From NCBI RefSeq assembly GCF_017874375.1, contig NZ_JAGGLK010000002.1:186001-250000 (forward strand): a stretch of 64,000 nt of DNA. The letters run 5' to 3'. The notes beneath the pieces were generated by a model. The model saw nothing but the letters and a program-made list of their open reading frames with translations, made no database searches and had not been told where the DNA came from. The DNA is from Methanohalophilus levihalophilus (lineage in GTDB: Archaea > Halobacteriota > Methanosarcinia > Methanosarcinales > Methanosarcinaceae). How positions within the stretch are numbered: the stretch's first letter is position 1; every line of letters starts with the position of its first letter. Positions 8,693-18,362 of this stretch are shown piece after piece. The position numbers and the translations under genes are program-made.

Positions 8693-9481
8693 TTATTTTT
8701 CAGATAACTTGTTATCAATTTCTTCTATCTTTTCTGACAATACATCCATTTTGAGAAGCAAGGCTTTGATATCGCTCTCTGTAGCATATTTCTCGTTTTC
8801 ATTGTCTGATTCAACGAAGTAAGCGGCTATGTTTGCAGTTAGAACGGAAACGAATCCAATTCCTATTAACATGACAAAGAAAGCAAGTATTCTCCCCTCG
8901 ACACTTTCTGGATAGAGGTCTCCATAGCCTACAGTTGTTACAGTGGTTAAAGCCCACCAAATGCCTTCATAGGGTTTCATTTGTTCAAGATGGCTAAAAA
9001 CAACTCCTGCTGTTACAATTAAGAAGACTGAGACGCTTGTTACATAATGAAGTGAGTTTTTCTGGAAAATATCGGAGATTGGTTTTAGTCCTCTGTGAAA
9101 AGCAATCAAGACTCTGAATCCTCTAGCAACCCGAAGAGTGCGCAATGCTCGGAGTGATCTAAGTGCAGCAAAGCTCTCCGGTACAATAATTGGAGGGGTG
9201 AGAATCAGTATCAAAACCATAAACCAATTGTTTCGAGTATAGGTGGATTTGTTGGTGTGAAGTGTAATCAAGATGAGGTATTCTGCAAGAAATATAAACC
9301 AGATTATGTCGTCGATAAGTTGTGCTGTAGCCATCAAATCTGGATTTGTCTCAATTATGCCAAGCTCAATTGTAACAATTGGCAAAACAAGGATGGCTAA
9401 GAATATCATTGGTATTTCCAAAGTATTCTCAATTTTCTGTGCTAGCTTATCGTTTGATATAGGCATGAAAATCCACTTCAT
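8693..9481 (-). CDS. Voltage-gated potassium channel (Kv type)
   Basis: 262 aa, six-TM architecture. The S4-like helix carries regularly spaced arginines (about residues 108-123, ALRSLRALRTLRVARGFR). The pore has the K+ filter TVGYGD (183-188) after a pore helix with WWALTTV. The C-terminal tail after S6 is a predicted coiled coil (LLLKMDVLSEKIEEIDNKL), probably a tetramerisation element. A second ATG at codon 6 is an alternative start. It is flanked by intergenic DNA and probably transcribed alone. Confidence 0.92.
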   Translation of the reverse strand: MKWIFMPISNDKLAQKIENTLEIPMIFLAILVLPIVTIELGIIETNPDLMATAQLIDDIIWFIFLAEYLILITLHTNKSTYTRNNWFMVLILILTPPIIVPESFAALRSLRALRTLRVARGFRVLIAFHRGLKPISDIFQKNSLHYVTSVSVFLIVTAGVVFSHLEQMKPYEGIWWALTTVTTVGYGDLYPESVEGRILAFFVMLIGIGFVSVLTANIAAYFVESDNENEKYATESDIKALLLKMDVLSEKIEEIDNKLSEK

Positions 9482-9615
9482 TCAATTAATTAGAAGAAAG
9501 TGGAGAAAAGATGAAATACCTTTTGATTGTGTGGATGTGATTTCTTGAATTTCACAACTCAAAAACACATTTTTTACGAAAATCAAAGTACAAAAAAGAA
9601 AAAAGTGAAGGCATC

Positions 9616-11250
9616 TCAGTGAAGGAAATGCCTCATTCCGGTAAACACAAGTGAAACACCAAGCCTGTTGGCAGTGGCAATCACTTCCGCGTCGCGGATT
9701 GATCCGCCCGGAGATACGATGTACTTGATATTGTGCTCGTTGGCATGGATGATGCTGTCATCGAATGGGAAGAACGCATCGGATGCCATGACACATTCGG
9801 ACATGATTTTGTTGCAGTATTCCTCAAAGTCCACGTCGGGCTGTTCCCTCTCGTAGATTAGTTTGAGGTTCTCGCGGGCTTTGGTTGCGGAAAGCTTGCG
9901 GATGGAATCCACGCGGTTAGGCTGTCCTGCACCCATTGCCAGCATAATGTAGCATCCGTCATCGTATTCGTATGCAAGGTTTACCGCATTGGATTTGGTG
10001 CTCTTGCAGGCTGCAATGCAGAATTCTGCAAGTTTCCTTTTTTCTTCAGGGAATGCTGCATCGGTGACACAATCCCATTTCTCGTAAAGGCCGATGTTGC
10101 GCGACTGCTTCAGCATGCCTCCGATGACGTACTTGTAAGTGCAATCCACGTCAAAGGGCTCGTTGAGCTGTGGAAGTTCCAGTAACCTGAGATCCTTGCT
10201 CTTGTTTTTGAGATATTCCAGTGCATCGTGCTCAAAGCCCGGTGCAAGAATGATTTCCACAAATTTGCCCTTAAGGTACTCGGCAGCCTTCAGGTCAAAG
10301 ACCGTATTGGTACAGATAATGCTTCCGAATGCAGAAATTGGGTCGCCGTCCCATGCCGCCTGTAATGCCTGCTCCAGGGTTTTGCCTGTGGCCAGTCCGC
10401 AGGGGTTGTTGTGCTTTACAATAACAACAGCCGGGTTGCCGTTGCCGATTTCCTTCACGGTCTGGAGGGCATTGTCGGCGTCGATGTAATTATTATAGGA
10501 AAGTTCCTTGCCGTGCAGTTGGCGACAGTTGGCAAGTGAGGGTCCGGTTACTTTGGTATCTCTGTAGAACATTGCTTCTTGGTGCCAGTTCTCACCATAC
10601 CTTAATTTTGTACCCTCGGTGAAATTCATGCGAAGCGCTTCCTCGCCCAGCAGCGTGCTGCTCAGGTAGGTGTCGATTGTGCTGTCGTAATTTGCAGTGT
10701 GCCTGAATGCCTTGACTGCAAGTTTCTCCCTTGTTTCGATGGAAGTAACACCTGTGGAGCGGAGCTCCTTGAGGATGTGTCCGTAATCGTCTGGATCGGA
10801 AACAACGGTTACTGCACTGTAATTCTTGGCAGCAGCCCTGAGGAGGGTAGGTCCGCCAATATCGATATTCTCAATGGCTTCCTCGAGATTTACTTCGTCC
10901 TTTGATATGGTAATCTCAAACGGATAGAGATTTACTACTACCATATCGATAAGTCCAATGGAAAGCCTCTCAGCATCTTCCACATGATCCGGGTTTTCTC
11001 TCATGCACAGCAGTCCGCCGTGGATGTGTGGATGAAGTGTTTTAACCCGGCCTCCCATCATTTCGGGGAATCCGGTGACCTCTGATACGTCAGTTGTTTC
11101 TATGCCTTCGTCACGGAGGATTCTTGCTGTGCCTCCGGTGGATATAATCTCTATGTCAAGTTGCTTGAGCCCGCGCGCAAATTCGACAATTCCAGTTTTG
11201 TCGGAAACGCTCAGCAATGCCCTTTTTACCAAAAAATCACCAAGTCCCAT
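9616..11250 (-). CDS. purH: Bifunctional AICAR transformylase/IMP cyclohydrolase
   Basis: 544 aa, the last two steps of IMP synthesis. The N-terminal MGS-like IMP cyclohydrolase domain (KRALLSVSDKTGIVEFARGL, ISTGGTARILRDEGI, GGRVKTLHP) is followed by the transformylase domain with VIVKHNNPCG and the C-terminal SDAFFPFDDS and IVSPGGSIRD. Many archaea use PurP and PurO instead, so a bacterial-type PurH is notable but known in methanosarcinas. The frame extends upstream to 11304, but the ATG at 11250 gives the normal N terminus. Confidence 0.96.
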   Translation of the reverse strand: MGLGDFLVKRALLSVSDKTGIVEFARGLKQLDIEIISTGGTARILRDEGIETTDVSEVTGFPEMMGGRVKTLHPHIHGGLLCMRENPDHVEDAERLSIGLIDMVVVNLYPFEITISKDEVNLEEAIENIDIGGPTLLRAAAKNYSAVTVVSDPDDYGHILKELRSTGVTSIETREKLAVKAFRHTANYDSTIDTYLSSTLLGEEALRMNFTEGTKLRYGENWHQEAMFYRDTKVTGPSLANCRQLHGKELSYNNYIDADNALQTVKEIGNGNPAVVIVKHNNPCGLATGKTLEQALQAAWDGDPISAFGSIICTNTVFDLKAAEYLKGKFVEIILAPGFEHDALEYLKNKSKDLRLLELPQLNEPFDVDCTYKYVIGGMLKQSRNIGLYEKWDCVTDAAFPEEKRKLAEFCIAACKSTKSNAVNLAYEYDDGCYIMLAMGAGQPNRVDSIRKLSATKARENLKLIYEREQPDVDFEEYCNKIMSECVMASDAFFPFDDSIIHANEHNIKYIVSPGGSIRDAEVIATANRLGVSLVFTGMRHFLH

Positions 11251-11365
11251 TGTTAGAAGTAGGGTATAAATGTTCTGGTATGAGTTTATCTCCAGATCAT
11301 ACATTGCCTATTTATTAGATGTAGTGATAAATTTATTATGTAAAACATATGATACTTTTAAATCA

Positions 11366-12094
11366 ATGTTTTCAATTTTTTCGCTACGGTCCCGGACATT
11401 ACTTGTTGCAGCCCTAATACCTCTGATGTTAGGACTATTGGTTTTGACAGCCCTTTCCGTTTTCTCTCTAGGGTGGCACATACCAGCATTTGAAGAAATG
11501 CCGGAGGTTTATTTCCCGGATTCGATGCAGAAAAATAACAGCTATCTCGCTTATTTCCCGGATATATCTGAATATTCTGCCAGCAGTGAATACTTCGTGC
11601 ATCAGGTAGAATATCCTATTCCTGTACTGTTTGTGAATACTGATTCTTCTACAAGTGATGATACTCTTGCAGGAATGATTATCTGCTCATGGTTTTTTAG
11701 TGACAAGGAGTCTTTCCAGAACGCGGAAGACACGTTGTCTGCATACCTTCTTGAGTCTGGCACTGTCAGCACTGTGGAATTTGATATCAACGAAGAAATG
11801 AAAGAGGTAATCAAAGCCCGGGAACTCAAGAATAAGTTGAGTCCGAATGATTACTGGCGTCCAACATATGGGCCAAAAACATTCAATGCCACCAGCTATG
11901 AAAGTGAAGCAACATCAGGTTATTTTGTGGTTTACAGTGAACCTTTTGTTGAAATCTCAAATGACTATTTCATAGTCTATTATGGGACAACAGGCACTAC
12001 TGATATTTCAAAACAAAAATCATCTTTCGCACAACTGATTGCCGAGTCCTATTACTTCAGTGAAGGGGGCGTAGGCCCTTTGCATTTGTCCTAG
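11366..12094 (+). CDS. Membrane-anchored protein of unknown function
   Basis: 242 aa. There is one N-terminal transmembrane helix (about residues 12-37, LVAALIPLMLGLLVLTALSV). The remainder is probably extracellular and rich in Ser, Tyr and acidic residues, with no domain I recognise. The ATG at 11366 is chosen because a TTTTAAAT tract lies immediately upstream and the alternative at 11270 lies inside the purH promoter region. It ends with TAG, the only TAG stop read in this window. Readthrough would add about 23 codons antisense to the next gene, so TAG is taken as a real stop. Confidence 0.6.
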   Translation: MFSIFSLRSRTLLVAALIPLMLGLLVLTALSVFSLGWHIPAFEEMPEVYFPDSMQKNNSYLAYFPDISEYSASSEYFVHQVEYPIPVLFVNTDSSTSDDTLAGMIICSWFFSDKESFQNAEDTLSAYLLESGTVSTVEFDINEEMKEVIKARELKNKLSPNDYWRPTYGPKTFNATSYESEATSGYFVVYSEPFVEISNDYFIVYYGTTGTTDISKQKSSFAQLIAESYYFSEGGVGPLHLS

Positions 12095-12096
12095 TA

Positions 12097-13998
12097 TCAC
12101 TGGAATTTCACCACAGGGCAGCTGTCAATGCAGTTGCCACAGCTTGTGCAACTCTCGTCAACATAAGCCTGCTTCTCCTTCAGGGAAATAGCACTCACAG
12201 GACACCTTCCAACACAAACACCGCAGCCCACGCACCCGAGTACCCGAAGCACGGTTTTCCTGGTTTTGGTAAGCAGGGCTTTTGCCTCTTCCTCGGATTT
12301 TGCCCTTGAAACAATGTTCCCGGAAGCAAAAAGCTGGACCGATTTTTCATCGGAACGGATGTGGGCAACTCCTGACATGTATCCTGTTTTCCCGACGGTA
12401 ATCGTCATGCCGGTATCCCTGATGTGATCGAGATCAAGAGCTGCAGAAAAACTTCCTTCTGCTGTAATCTCTCCGTTTTTGCATGGCCTGTAGCCTGAAC
12501 TCGAAGTGAATGTGAGTTTTGTATCGTCTTTTCTGGTTGGAAGGATGGTGATATCCAGCTTCTCAGCCATTTCCTGTATGGCTGGGGGATGTTTCTTCCA
12601 TCTCCACATCCCGTACTCAGCCCACCCGGGATCAAGCCCCATCTTCTCCGCATACTTGAGGAGCATTTCGGAAAGTCTGTCGTCAAGTTCAGGGTGAGTT
12701 TCCTTAAGGTTCATTAGATCTGCCAGCGAGGAAGACGGGCAGAGCCAGCAGCCGATACGGTCGAAGCCTTTGCCGTAAAGCGGATTGTAAGGCAGTTTGT
12801 TCTTGAAAATGTATAGCCAGACATGCAAGGCAGTCCAATCCTGTATTGGGGATGCTGCAGTCTGGTTTGCCACCCAGGGATTCTTCCAGACTCGATTGCT
12901 TCGTGCACGGGTGGCGGATTCGTACTTGCGCTGTCCCACGAATGTCAGACAGCCTTCGTCGAAATTGTCCTCTATCAACTGTGTGATGGGCCCAAGTTTG
13001 CAGACCTTGCAGCACCAGCGCATCTCAAGGGATGGTGGTCCGAAATCATCAACGGATTCCCAGAATGCATTTCCAACACTTTTTACAGTTGGAGTCTTGT
13101 CGTAAAATTCAGCGACATCTTCCACATTCTGCAGGGTTTCAGGGAATTCCAGTCCGGTATCTGCAAAAATAATCTCATAATCGTTGGTGCATTCATGCAC
13201 AAGATGCAATGTGGCTAGACTGTCTTTCCCCCCGGAATAGGATACTGAAAGTGGCCTGTCCACCTTCTCGACGGTATTGTGAATAAACTCGTATGCCTCG
13301 TTCTGGAACTTTTCCAGAATTTGTGAATTCGCCTCAATAACGTCTTCCCAGCTTTTGAAGGCAGGTGTCACTTCAGGTGCTTTCTTGCCCTTGTCCTTCT
13401 TGCGGGGCTTAACAGCAATTCCTTTCTTTGCCTCTGCCATCTCCGGGCCGCTCATCCGGGCCCTTCCGGTTGCAATCACTCTCTTTTCAGAGTTAATGAT
13501 AATTACTTCATCGTCGAGTTCAATGGAAGGCTCTGCATCAAGAACACCGGGTGCGAGCAGGCTTGCACCTTTAAGTAGGAATTTTTCAACCTCGTCTTCA
13601 ATCAAAACCCATTTTTTCAGTTCGTCTCCTTCCATGGAAACGATTCTCTTTGCGCCCTCAATCCTCGGAAGCATCATCCATCGCAGTTTCTCGGTCTCAT
13701 ACCTGATGCTTGCGATTACCTGTCCGTCTGCAATTATTTCGTCCATCCTGTCGTCATATGGAGCCTTGTTAAGGACAACAACACTGTTTTCTGCAAGTAG
13801 TGGCCGATTGAACTGCTCCTTTGCAATCCGGTTGATGTGCTCGATATCATGTTCAAAAGCAGGACGTATGTCTCCCGGAGGCGTGATTTCCACATGGAAT
13901 GTTTTCTTGCCGCATCCGCATTTCTTTCCAAGCACAGGCACATTACAATCCGGGCACCAGTAAAGCAAAAGGTCTCCAAGATAGACAGGTTTTGACAT
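12097..13998 (-). CDS. PAPS-reductase-family protein with zinc ribbon, PUA and ferredoxin domains
   Basis: 633 aa, domains in order. An N-terminal zinc ribbon (WCPDC and CGCG, about 14-30) is followed by a PUA-like RNA-binding domain (about 115-195). A PAPS-reductase/PP-loop ATP-binding core has SYSGGKDSLATLH (255-260 for SGGKDS), with Cys clusters RWCCKVCK (about 329-333) and GCWLCP (about 417-420). Two C-terminal [4Fe-4S] motifs lie at about 589-599 and 617-628. The PUA domain argues for RNA or nucleotide sulfur chemistry rather than sulfate assimilation (inference). ATG 13998 is preferred over TTG 14061. The neighbouring Cas4-like gene is 43 nt upstream. Confidence 0.85.
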   Translation of the reverse strand: MSKPVYLGDLLLYWCPDCNVPVLGKKCGCGKKTFHVEITPPGDIRPAFEHDIEHINRIAKEQFNRPLLAENSVVVLNKAPYDDRMDEIIADGQVIASIRYETEKLRWMMLPRIEGAKRIVSMEGDELKKWVLIEDEVEKFLLKGASLLAPGVLDAEPSIELDDEVIIINSEKRVIATGRARMSGPEMAEAKKGIAVKPRKKDKGKKAPEVTPAFKSWEDVIEANSQILEKFQNEAYEFIHNTVEKVDRPLSVSYSGGKDSLATLHLVHECTNDYEIIFADTGLEFPETLQNVEDVAEFYDKTPTVKSVGNAFWESVDDFGPPSLEMRWCCKVCKLGPITQLIEDNFDEGCLTFVGQRKYESATRARSNRVWKNPWVANQTAASPIQDWTALHVWLYIFKNKLPYNPLYGKGFDRIGCWLCPSSSLADLMNLKETHPELDDRLSEMLLKYAEKMGLDPGWAEYGMWRWKKHPPAIQEMAEKLDITILPTRKDDTKLTFTSSSGYRPCKNGEITAEGSFSAALDLDHIRDTGMTITVGKTGYMSGVAHIRSDEKSVQLFASGNIVSRAKSEEEAKALLTKTRKTVLRVLGCVGCGVCVGRCPVSAISLKEKQAYVDESCTSCGNCIDSCPVVKFQ

Positions 13999-14041
13999 TA
14001 AGCCGGATGAACCTTTGATTCTAGATATAGGTTTTGCCACA

Positions 14042-14872
14042 TCAGAATAATCGAGAAGCAAGGGATGTGGGCTTACTGATACAGCTTTCCCGGAATTCGC
14101 AGCTTTCGCACAGAGGGTTTTCTTTTCTCTCCGGCATTTTTCCCTTTTTTATTTTCTCAATTTTCTTGATGACATTGAGGGCATTGCGCCTGTCTGCAGT
14201 ATGGATCCTTGTTCTTCTTATGTTTCCGGAGGCTGCATACTGCACGATACCCTCGGCAGCATGTGTTCCGGAGTATTCCGCTAAAAGCAGGCTACTTGCT
14301 GCAAGGTGTATGCGATCATTTTTCCAGATGCCGCTTTCAGGAGCATTGCCTGTTTTAATCAGCATTGGAGATGGTGTTTCATCCAGTTCTACAATTGCAG
14401 GGATTTGTCCGGTTAGTTTGATGGCTTCGTTTGAAAGGATGAGTTCAATTTCCACGGGAGTAATCATATTGATTGCTTTTTTCTTCCCGTGTTCATCACA
14501 GTGCGCCATCAGGTTCGAAGCGATTTCTTCCAGCAACCCGGTGATTTCGGCTACATTTTCCTGAATGTCTGTGCTGGCAAGGTCCTCGGCTTCTGCTGCA
14601 TAAATATGGACAAAATCGGCTGCTGCTTCATACAGCTTTTCTTGCATTGAATTTACCAGTTCGTTCCTGTCGGATGCGCTATCAAGTAATTCATGGTATG
14701 AATATGCCAGTTCTTTGATAAGGAGATGCTTTGCGAAAAGCACAGGTTGCATTTCCCTCTCATTTTCTCTGTATTCGAAGTATACTTTCCTTGGACATCG
14801 AAGGTAAAGGGCAACATCGGATAGTTTATTCAAAATTTGTGGAATATTTTCTGGCATTAAGTTATTGTGCAA
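14042..14872 (-). CDS. Cas4/RecB-like iron-sulfur protein with degenerate nuclease site
   Basis: 276 aa. It shows the Cas4 frame: N-terminal LRCPRKVYFEY, and a C-terminal PLCESCEFRESC supplying three more Cys for a [4Fe-4S] cluster. The PD-(D/E)XK core looks broken. The usual GxxD reads GQIPAIVEL, the (D/E)xK reads MLIKTG with only Lys kept, and the following Gln position is His (DRIHLAAS). No CRISPR array or cas gene is nearby. It is probably co-transcribed with the downstream PAPS-reductase-like gene and may have lost nuclease function. Confidence 0.7.
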   Translation of the reverse strand: MHNNLMPENIPQILNKLSDVALYLRCPRKVYFEYRENEREMQPVLFAKHLLIKELAYSYHELLDSASDRNELVNSMQEKLYEAAADFVHIYAAEAEDLASTDIQENVAEITGLLEEIASNLMAHCDEHGKKKAINMITPVEIELILSNEAIKLTGQIPAIVELDETPSPMLIKTGNAPESGIWKNDRIHLAASSLLLAEYSGTHAAEGIVQYAASGNIRRTRIHTADRRNALNVIKKIEKIKKGKMPERKENPLCESCEFRESCISKPTSLASRLF

Positions 14873-14923
14873 TGTACAGGCATATAAAACTCATCATCGA
14901 CAATAGTCGAATCGCCATTCGCT

Positions 14924-14932
14924 AAATATATA
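14924..14932 (+). promoter_or_regulatory. TATA box of the mevalonate operon regulator
   Basis: AAATATATA centred about 33 nt before the ATG at 14961. This spacing predicts a leaderless or nearly leaderless transcript. Confidence 0.55.
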
Positions 14933-14960
14933 TGCGTTCTGGTTATATCTAATCTAACCC

Positions 14961-15701
14961 ATGGACGAGGACATATCCAAAGAAAACGTTCGGAGGCGTC
15001 TGGCCGAGAAGATGGCAGGGGAAATTACCCTTTCCGACAAACCCGGTGAGGCACTCAAAAAATGGCGGCTCAATTTTGATATTGCCCAGACTGATCTATC
15101 AGGTTATCTGGGAGTTTCGCCATCGGTAATCAGCGATTATGAAAGCGGGAGGAGGAAATCTCCGGGGACGCTGATTGTCAGTAAGATAGTGGAAGCACTC
15201 CTGGACATAGATGAGTCCAACGGAGGACAGAAAATCCATGCTTATGAAGGGATGCTTTCCAGCGAAATCGCATCAAGAGCGGTTTACGCAACTTATGAAT
15301 ACACGTATCCCATGCAGCTGGCAAAGCTTGCCACGCTGATAGATGCGGATTTTGTTAACAAGGGTAGTGAAAAACCCCTTTACGGTTTCACGGTAGTGGA
15401 CAGCCGGAAGGCAATTGTTGAGCTGTCTTCACACGAATTCCAGAAATTATATGGGTGGAGTACCGAGCGGGCAATGGTTTTCACCAAAGTAAGCACGGGG
15501 AAATCCCCGATGGTTGCTATCCGGGTGACAACCCTGAAACCTGCGGCAGTTGTGCTTCATGGGATTTCGGCAAAGAACGTGGATCCTATGGCAAAGAAGA
15601 TGGCAGAGGTTGACAGGATACCTTTGCTTGCAACAACGAAAGATCTTGATGAACTTGTGGATGTGCTTAAAAAGTACAGCCAGTACCATGTGATGGAATA
15701 A
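14961..15701 (+). CDS. HTH (XRE-type) transcriptional regulator
   Basis: 246 aa. The helix-turn-helix (about residues 45-70) contains AQTDLSGYLGVSPSVISDYE followed by SGRRKSPGT. The C-terminal about 150-residue domain (GFTVVDSRKAIVELSS, VAIRVTTLKPAAVVLHG, LLATTKDLDELVDVLKKYS) is found in archaeal regulators that precede the HMG-CoA synthase/thiolase genes. It stands 30 nt before HMG-CoA synthase in the same direction and probably controls that operon, perhaps by sensing an isoprenoid or acyl-CoA ligand (inference). Confidence 0.82.
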   Translation: MDEDISKENVRRRLAEKMAGEITLSDKPGEALKKWRLNFDIAQTDLSGYLGVSPSVISDYESGRRKSPGTLIVSKIVEALLDIDESNGGQKIHAYEGMLSSEIASRAVYATYEYTYPMQLAKLATLIDADFVNKGSEKPLYGFTVVDSRKAIVELSSHEFQKLYGWSTERAMVFTKVSTGKSPMVAIRVTTLKPAAVVLHGISAKNVDPMAKKMAEVDRIPLLATTKDLDELVDVLKKYSQYHVME

Positions 15702-15731
15702 ATCACGTCTATCAAAAAGGTGATTTCAACA

Positions 15732-16778
15732 ATGAGTGTTGGGATAGTTTCTTACGGGGCCTACATCCCCAAATATCGTATAAAAGTCGAAGACATAGCC
15801 AGGGTTTGGGGAGATGACGCCGAAATCCTGAGTGCAGGTCTTATGGTTAATGAGAAGTCCGTACCTGGTCTTGATGAGGACACGGCTACAATCGCAGTTG
15901 AGGCGGCAAGGGCAGCCATTTGCAGAGCAGGAGTAGATCCTTCCCGAATTGAGGCGGTTTACACAGGTTCCGAAAGCCATCCTTATGCTGTCAAACCTAC
16001 CAGTACTATTGTTGCCGAGGCAATTGAAGCTACTCCGGCAATGACTGCGGCAGACTTTGAATTTGCATGTAAGGCCGGTACAGCCGGAATTCAGGCATGT
16101 ATGGGATTAGTACAATCCGGAATGGCGGATCTTGGAATTGCAATTGGAGCTGACGTTTCACAGGGCGCTCCGGGAGATGCACTTGAATACACCGCCGCTG
16201 CGGGGGGAGCTGCCTACATTATCGGAAGCAATGAATCCGAGATGATTGCGGTAATCGAAGATACCTTTTCATTTACTACAGATACTCCTGATTTCTGGAG
16301 ACGTGAGGGAATGCCATACCCTGAACACGGAGGTCGTTTTACTGGAGAGCCGGGTTACTTCAAACACGTAACCGGTGCTGCCAGGGGTCTCATGGATAAG
16401 ATAGGAACCTCTCCGGAGGATTACGATAACGCAGTATTCCACCAGCCAAACGGCAAATTCCCTCAAAAGGTAGCAAAAATGCTCGGTTTCAGCAAAGAGC
16501 AGATCAAGCCGGGTCTTGTTGTCCCAAGGTTAGGAAACACATATTCCGGTTCCTGTATGATGGGAATTGCAGCAACTCTTGATCAGGCAAAGCCGGGTGA
16601 CAGGATATTCGCAACTGCATTTGGATCCGGTGCAGGCGGGGATGCTTTCAGTTTCCGTGTAACCGACAGAATTGATGAAGTCAGGGATAAAGCCCCGAAA
16701 GTAGAAGAACTGCTTGCAAACCCTGTTTACATGGACTATGCCATGTATGCAAAACACAAGGGTAAGATAAAACGCTGA
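15732..16778 (+). CDS. Hydroxymethylglutaryl-CoA synthase
   Basis: 348 aa, archaeal type. It condenses acetoacetyl-CoA with acetyl-CoA in the mevalonate route to archaeal lipids. Seen are [20 protein letters not shown], the nucleophile region [16 protein letters not shown] (Cys at about residue 114), and the C-terminal [14 protein letters not shown] and [16 protein letters not shown] 15732 is preferred to GTG 15720; a GGTGAT site precedes it. It is followed 12 nt later by the thiolase with which it forms a complex. Confidence 0.94.
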   Translation: MSVGIVSYGAYIPKYRIKVEDIARVWGDDAEILSAGLMVNEKSVPGLDEDTATIAVEAARAAICRAGVDPSRIEAVYTGSESHPYAVKPTSTIVAEAIEATPAMTAADFEFACKAGTAGIQACMGLVQSGMADLGIAIGADVSQGAPGDALEYTAAAGGAAYIIGSNESEMIAVIEDTFSFTTDTPDFWRREGMPYPEHGGRFTGEPGYFKHVTGAARGLMDKIGTSPEDYDNAVFHQPNGKFPQKVAKMLGFSKEQIKPGLVVPRLGNTYSGSCMMGIAATLDQAKPGDRIFATAFGSGAGGDAFSFRVTDRIDEVRDKAPKVEELLANPVYMDYAMYAKHKGKIKR

Positions 16779-16790
16779 GGGGAGAATATC

Positions 16791-17963
16791 ATGAGAGACG
16801 TAGCTATTATCGGTGTAAAAACCACCAAATTCGGAGAAATGTGGGACAGATCCTTCAGGGATATTGTTGTAGAAGCTGGTGTAGGTGCCCTTGAAGACGC
16901 CATGGTTTACGGAGAGTCAATTGACAGTATCTTCGTCGGAAATATGAGCGGAGGGCAGTTCGTGGAACAGGAGCATATTGGTGCTTTAATTGCAGATTAT
17001 TCCGGTCTTGCCGGTGAGCTGCATGTTCCTTCAACACGTGTGGAAGCTGCCTGCGCATCTGGCGGACTTGCCCTGAGGCAGGGAATACTGGCTGTTGCTT
17101 CCGGTCACAATGATATTGTTGTGGCAGCAGGTGTGGAAAAGATGACTGATGTTTCCTCCAGCAGTGCTTCAACGGCTCTGGCGGCAGCAGCGGATCGTGA
17201 ATGGGAAGGCATGATGGGTGCAACATTCCCGGGACTCTATGCAATGATTGCTCGCTTGCACATGCATCGCTATGGAACCACAAGCGAACAACTCGCACAG
17301 GTTGCAGTTAAAAACCACGAAAACGGTTCAATGAACCCGATTGCCCAGTATCGCAGTAAAATATCTGTCGAACAGGTACTCAAATCCGTAATGGTTGCTG
17401 ATCCGTTGCACATATTCGACTGTTCTCCGATTACAGACGGTGCAGCAGCAGTCGTTTTGGCTCCTGCGGATGTTGCACATGAATATACGGATACTCCGAT
17501 TTATGTGAAGGCAACCGCACAGGCAAGTGACACTATCGCATTGCATGACCGTCGCGATTTGACTACTCTTGATGCCACTGTATCTGCTGCAAATCGTGCA
17601 TATGATATGGCAGGCGTAGGGCCGAAAGACATTGATGTAGTCGAGGTGCATGACTGCTTCACAATTGCAGAAATCTGTGCGATTGAGGATCTCGGTTTTG
17701 CGGAAAAAGGACAGGGTGGCAAATTCACCGAGGAAGGACAGACAGCCATCGGTGGCAGTATCCCAATAAATACTTCCGGTGGATTGAAGGCATGCGGTCA
17801 CCCGGTGGGTGCCACAGGTGTTAAGCAGGCTGCTGAAATTGTAACGCAGCTTCGCGGTGAAGCAGGCAAACGTCAGGTTGACGGTGCGGAAATCGGCATG
17901 ACCCACAATGTGGGTGGTTCAGGTGCTACCGCATTGGTTCACATACTTTCGAGGGATAGGTGA
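16791..17963 (+). CDS. Acetyl-CoA C-acetyltransferase (archaeal thiolase)
   Basis: 390 aa. It makes acetoacetyl-CoA for HMG-CoA synthase. Motifs are [18 protein letters not shown] (nucleophile Cys at about residue 87), [17 protein letters not shown] (catalytic His) and [19 protein letters not shown]. In a methanogen the homologous thiolase, DUF35 protein and HMG-CoA synthase form one channelling complex. The same three genes stand here in the same order with short spacers, so the same assembly is expected. Confidence 0.94.
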   Translation: MRDVAIIGVKTTKFGEMWDRSFRDIVVEAGVGALEDAMVYGESIDSIFVGNMSGGQFVEQEHIGALIADYSGLAGELHVPSTRVEAACASGGLALRQGILAVASGHNDIVVAAGVEKMTDVSSSSASTALAAAADREWEGMMGATFPGLYAMIARLHMHRYGTTSEQLAQVAVKNHENGSMNPIAQYRSKISVEQVLKSVMVADPLHIFDCSPITDGAAAVVLAPADVAHEYTDTPIYVKATAQASDTIALHDRRDLTTLDATVSAANRAYDMAGVGPKDIDVVEVHDCFTIAEICAIEDLGFAEKGQGGKFTEEGQTAIGGSIPINTSGGLKACGHPVGATGVKQAAEIVTQLRGEAGKRQVDGAEIGMTHNVGGSGATALVHILSRDR

Positions 17964-17968
17964 GAAAA

Positions 17969-18358
17969 ATGTCAGTACCAAGATTCTGGAGACAGCAGGT
18001 TCAGAGGTATAATCTCATTGGAACCCATTGCGAAAGCTGTAATGAATATTATTACCCGCCAAGGAACACCTGCCCTTTCTGTAGGAGGGGTGGCGAGCTG
18101 GAGCCTTACAAATTCAAGGGCGATGGCGAAATTGTTTCCTATACAATAATTCACACCGCAGCAGAAGGGTTTGAACACCAGACTCCTTATGTGCTGGGAA
18201 TTGTGAAACTTGATGAAGGTCCCAGACTCACTTCACAGATTGTAGCAGAAATCGATGAAGTGGATATAGGGACAAGGGTCCGCCCGGTTTTCCGCAAGTT
18301 AGGTGAAAGCGGAGAAAACGGGATGATCTATTACGGAACAAAGTTTACTCCGGTCTGA
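17969..18358 (+). CDS. DUF35 zinc-ribbon/OB-fold protein, thiolase-HMGS scaffold
   Basis: 129 aa. An N-terminal rubredoxin-like zinc ribbon (HCESCNEYYYPPRNTCPFCRR) is followed by an OB fold (FKGDGEIVSYTIIH, PRLTSQIVAEID). In the known methanogen complex this protein bridges thiolase and HMG-CoA synthase and forms part of the CoA tunnel. GTG 17960 overlaps the thiolase stop; ATG 17969 is preferred because GATAGGTGA precedes it. Confidence 0.9.
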   Translation: MSVPRFWRQQVQRYNLIGTHCESCNEYYYPPRNTCPFCRRGGELEPYKFKGDGEIVSYTIIHTAAEGFEHQTPYVLGIVKLDEGPRLTSQIVAEIDEVDIGTRVRPVFRKLGESGENGMIYYGTKFTPV

Positions 18359-18362
18359 TCCT

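Noticed and set aside
12092-12164. Readthrough of the TAG ending the 11366-12094 gene as pyrrolysine
   Set aside because: Extension would be 23 codons fully antisense to the next gene with no domain continuation; unlike the GH114-like case there is nothing downstream to justify it.
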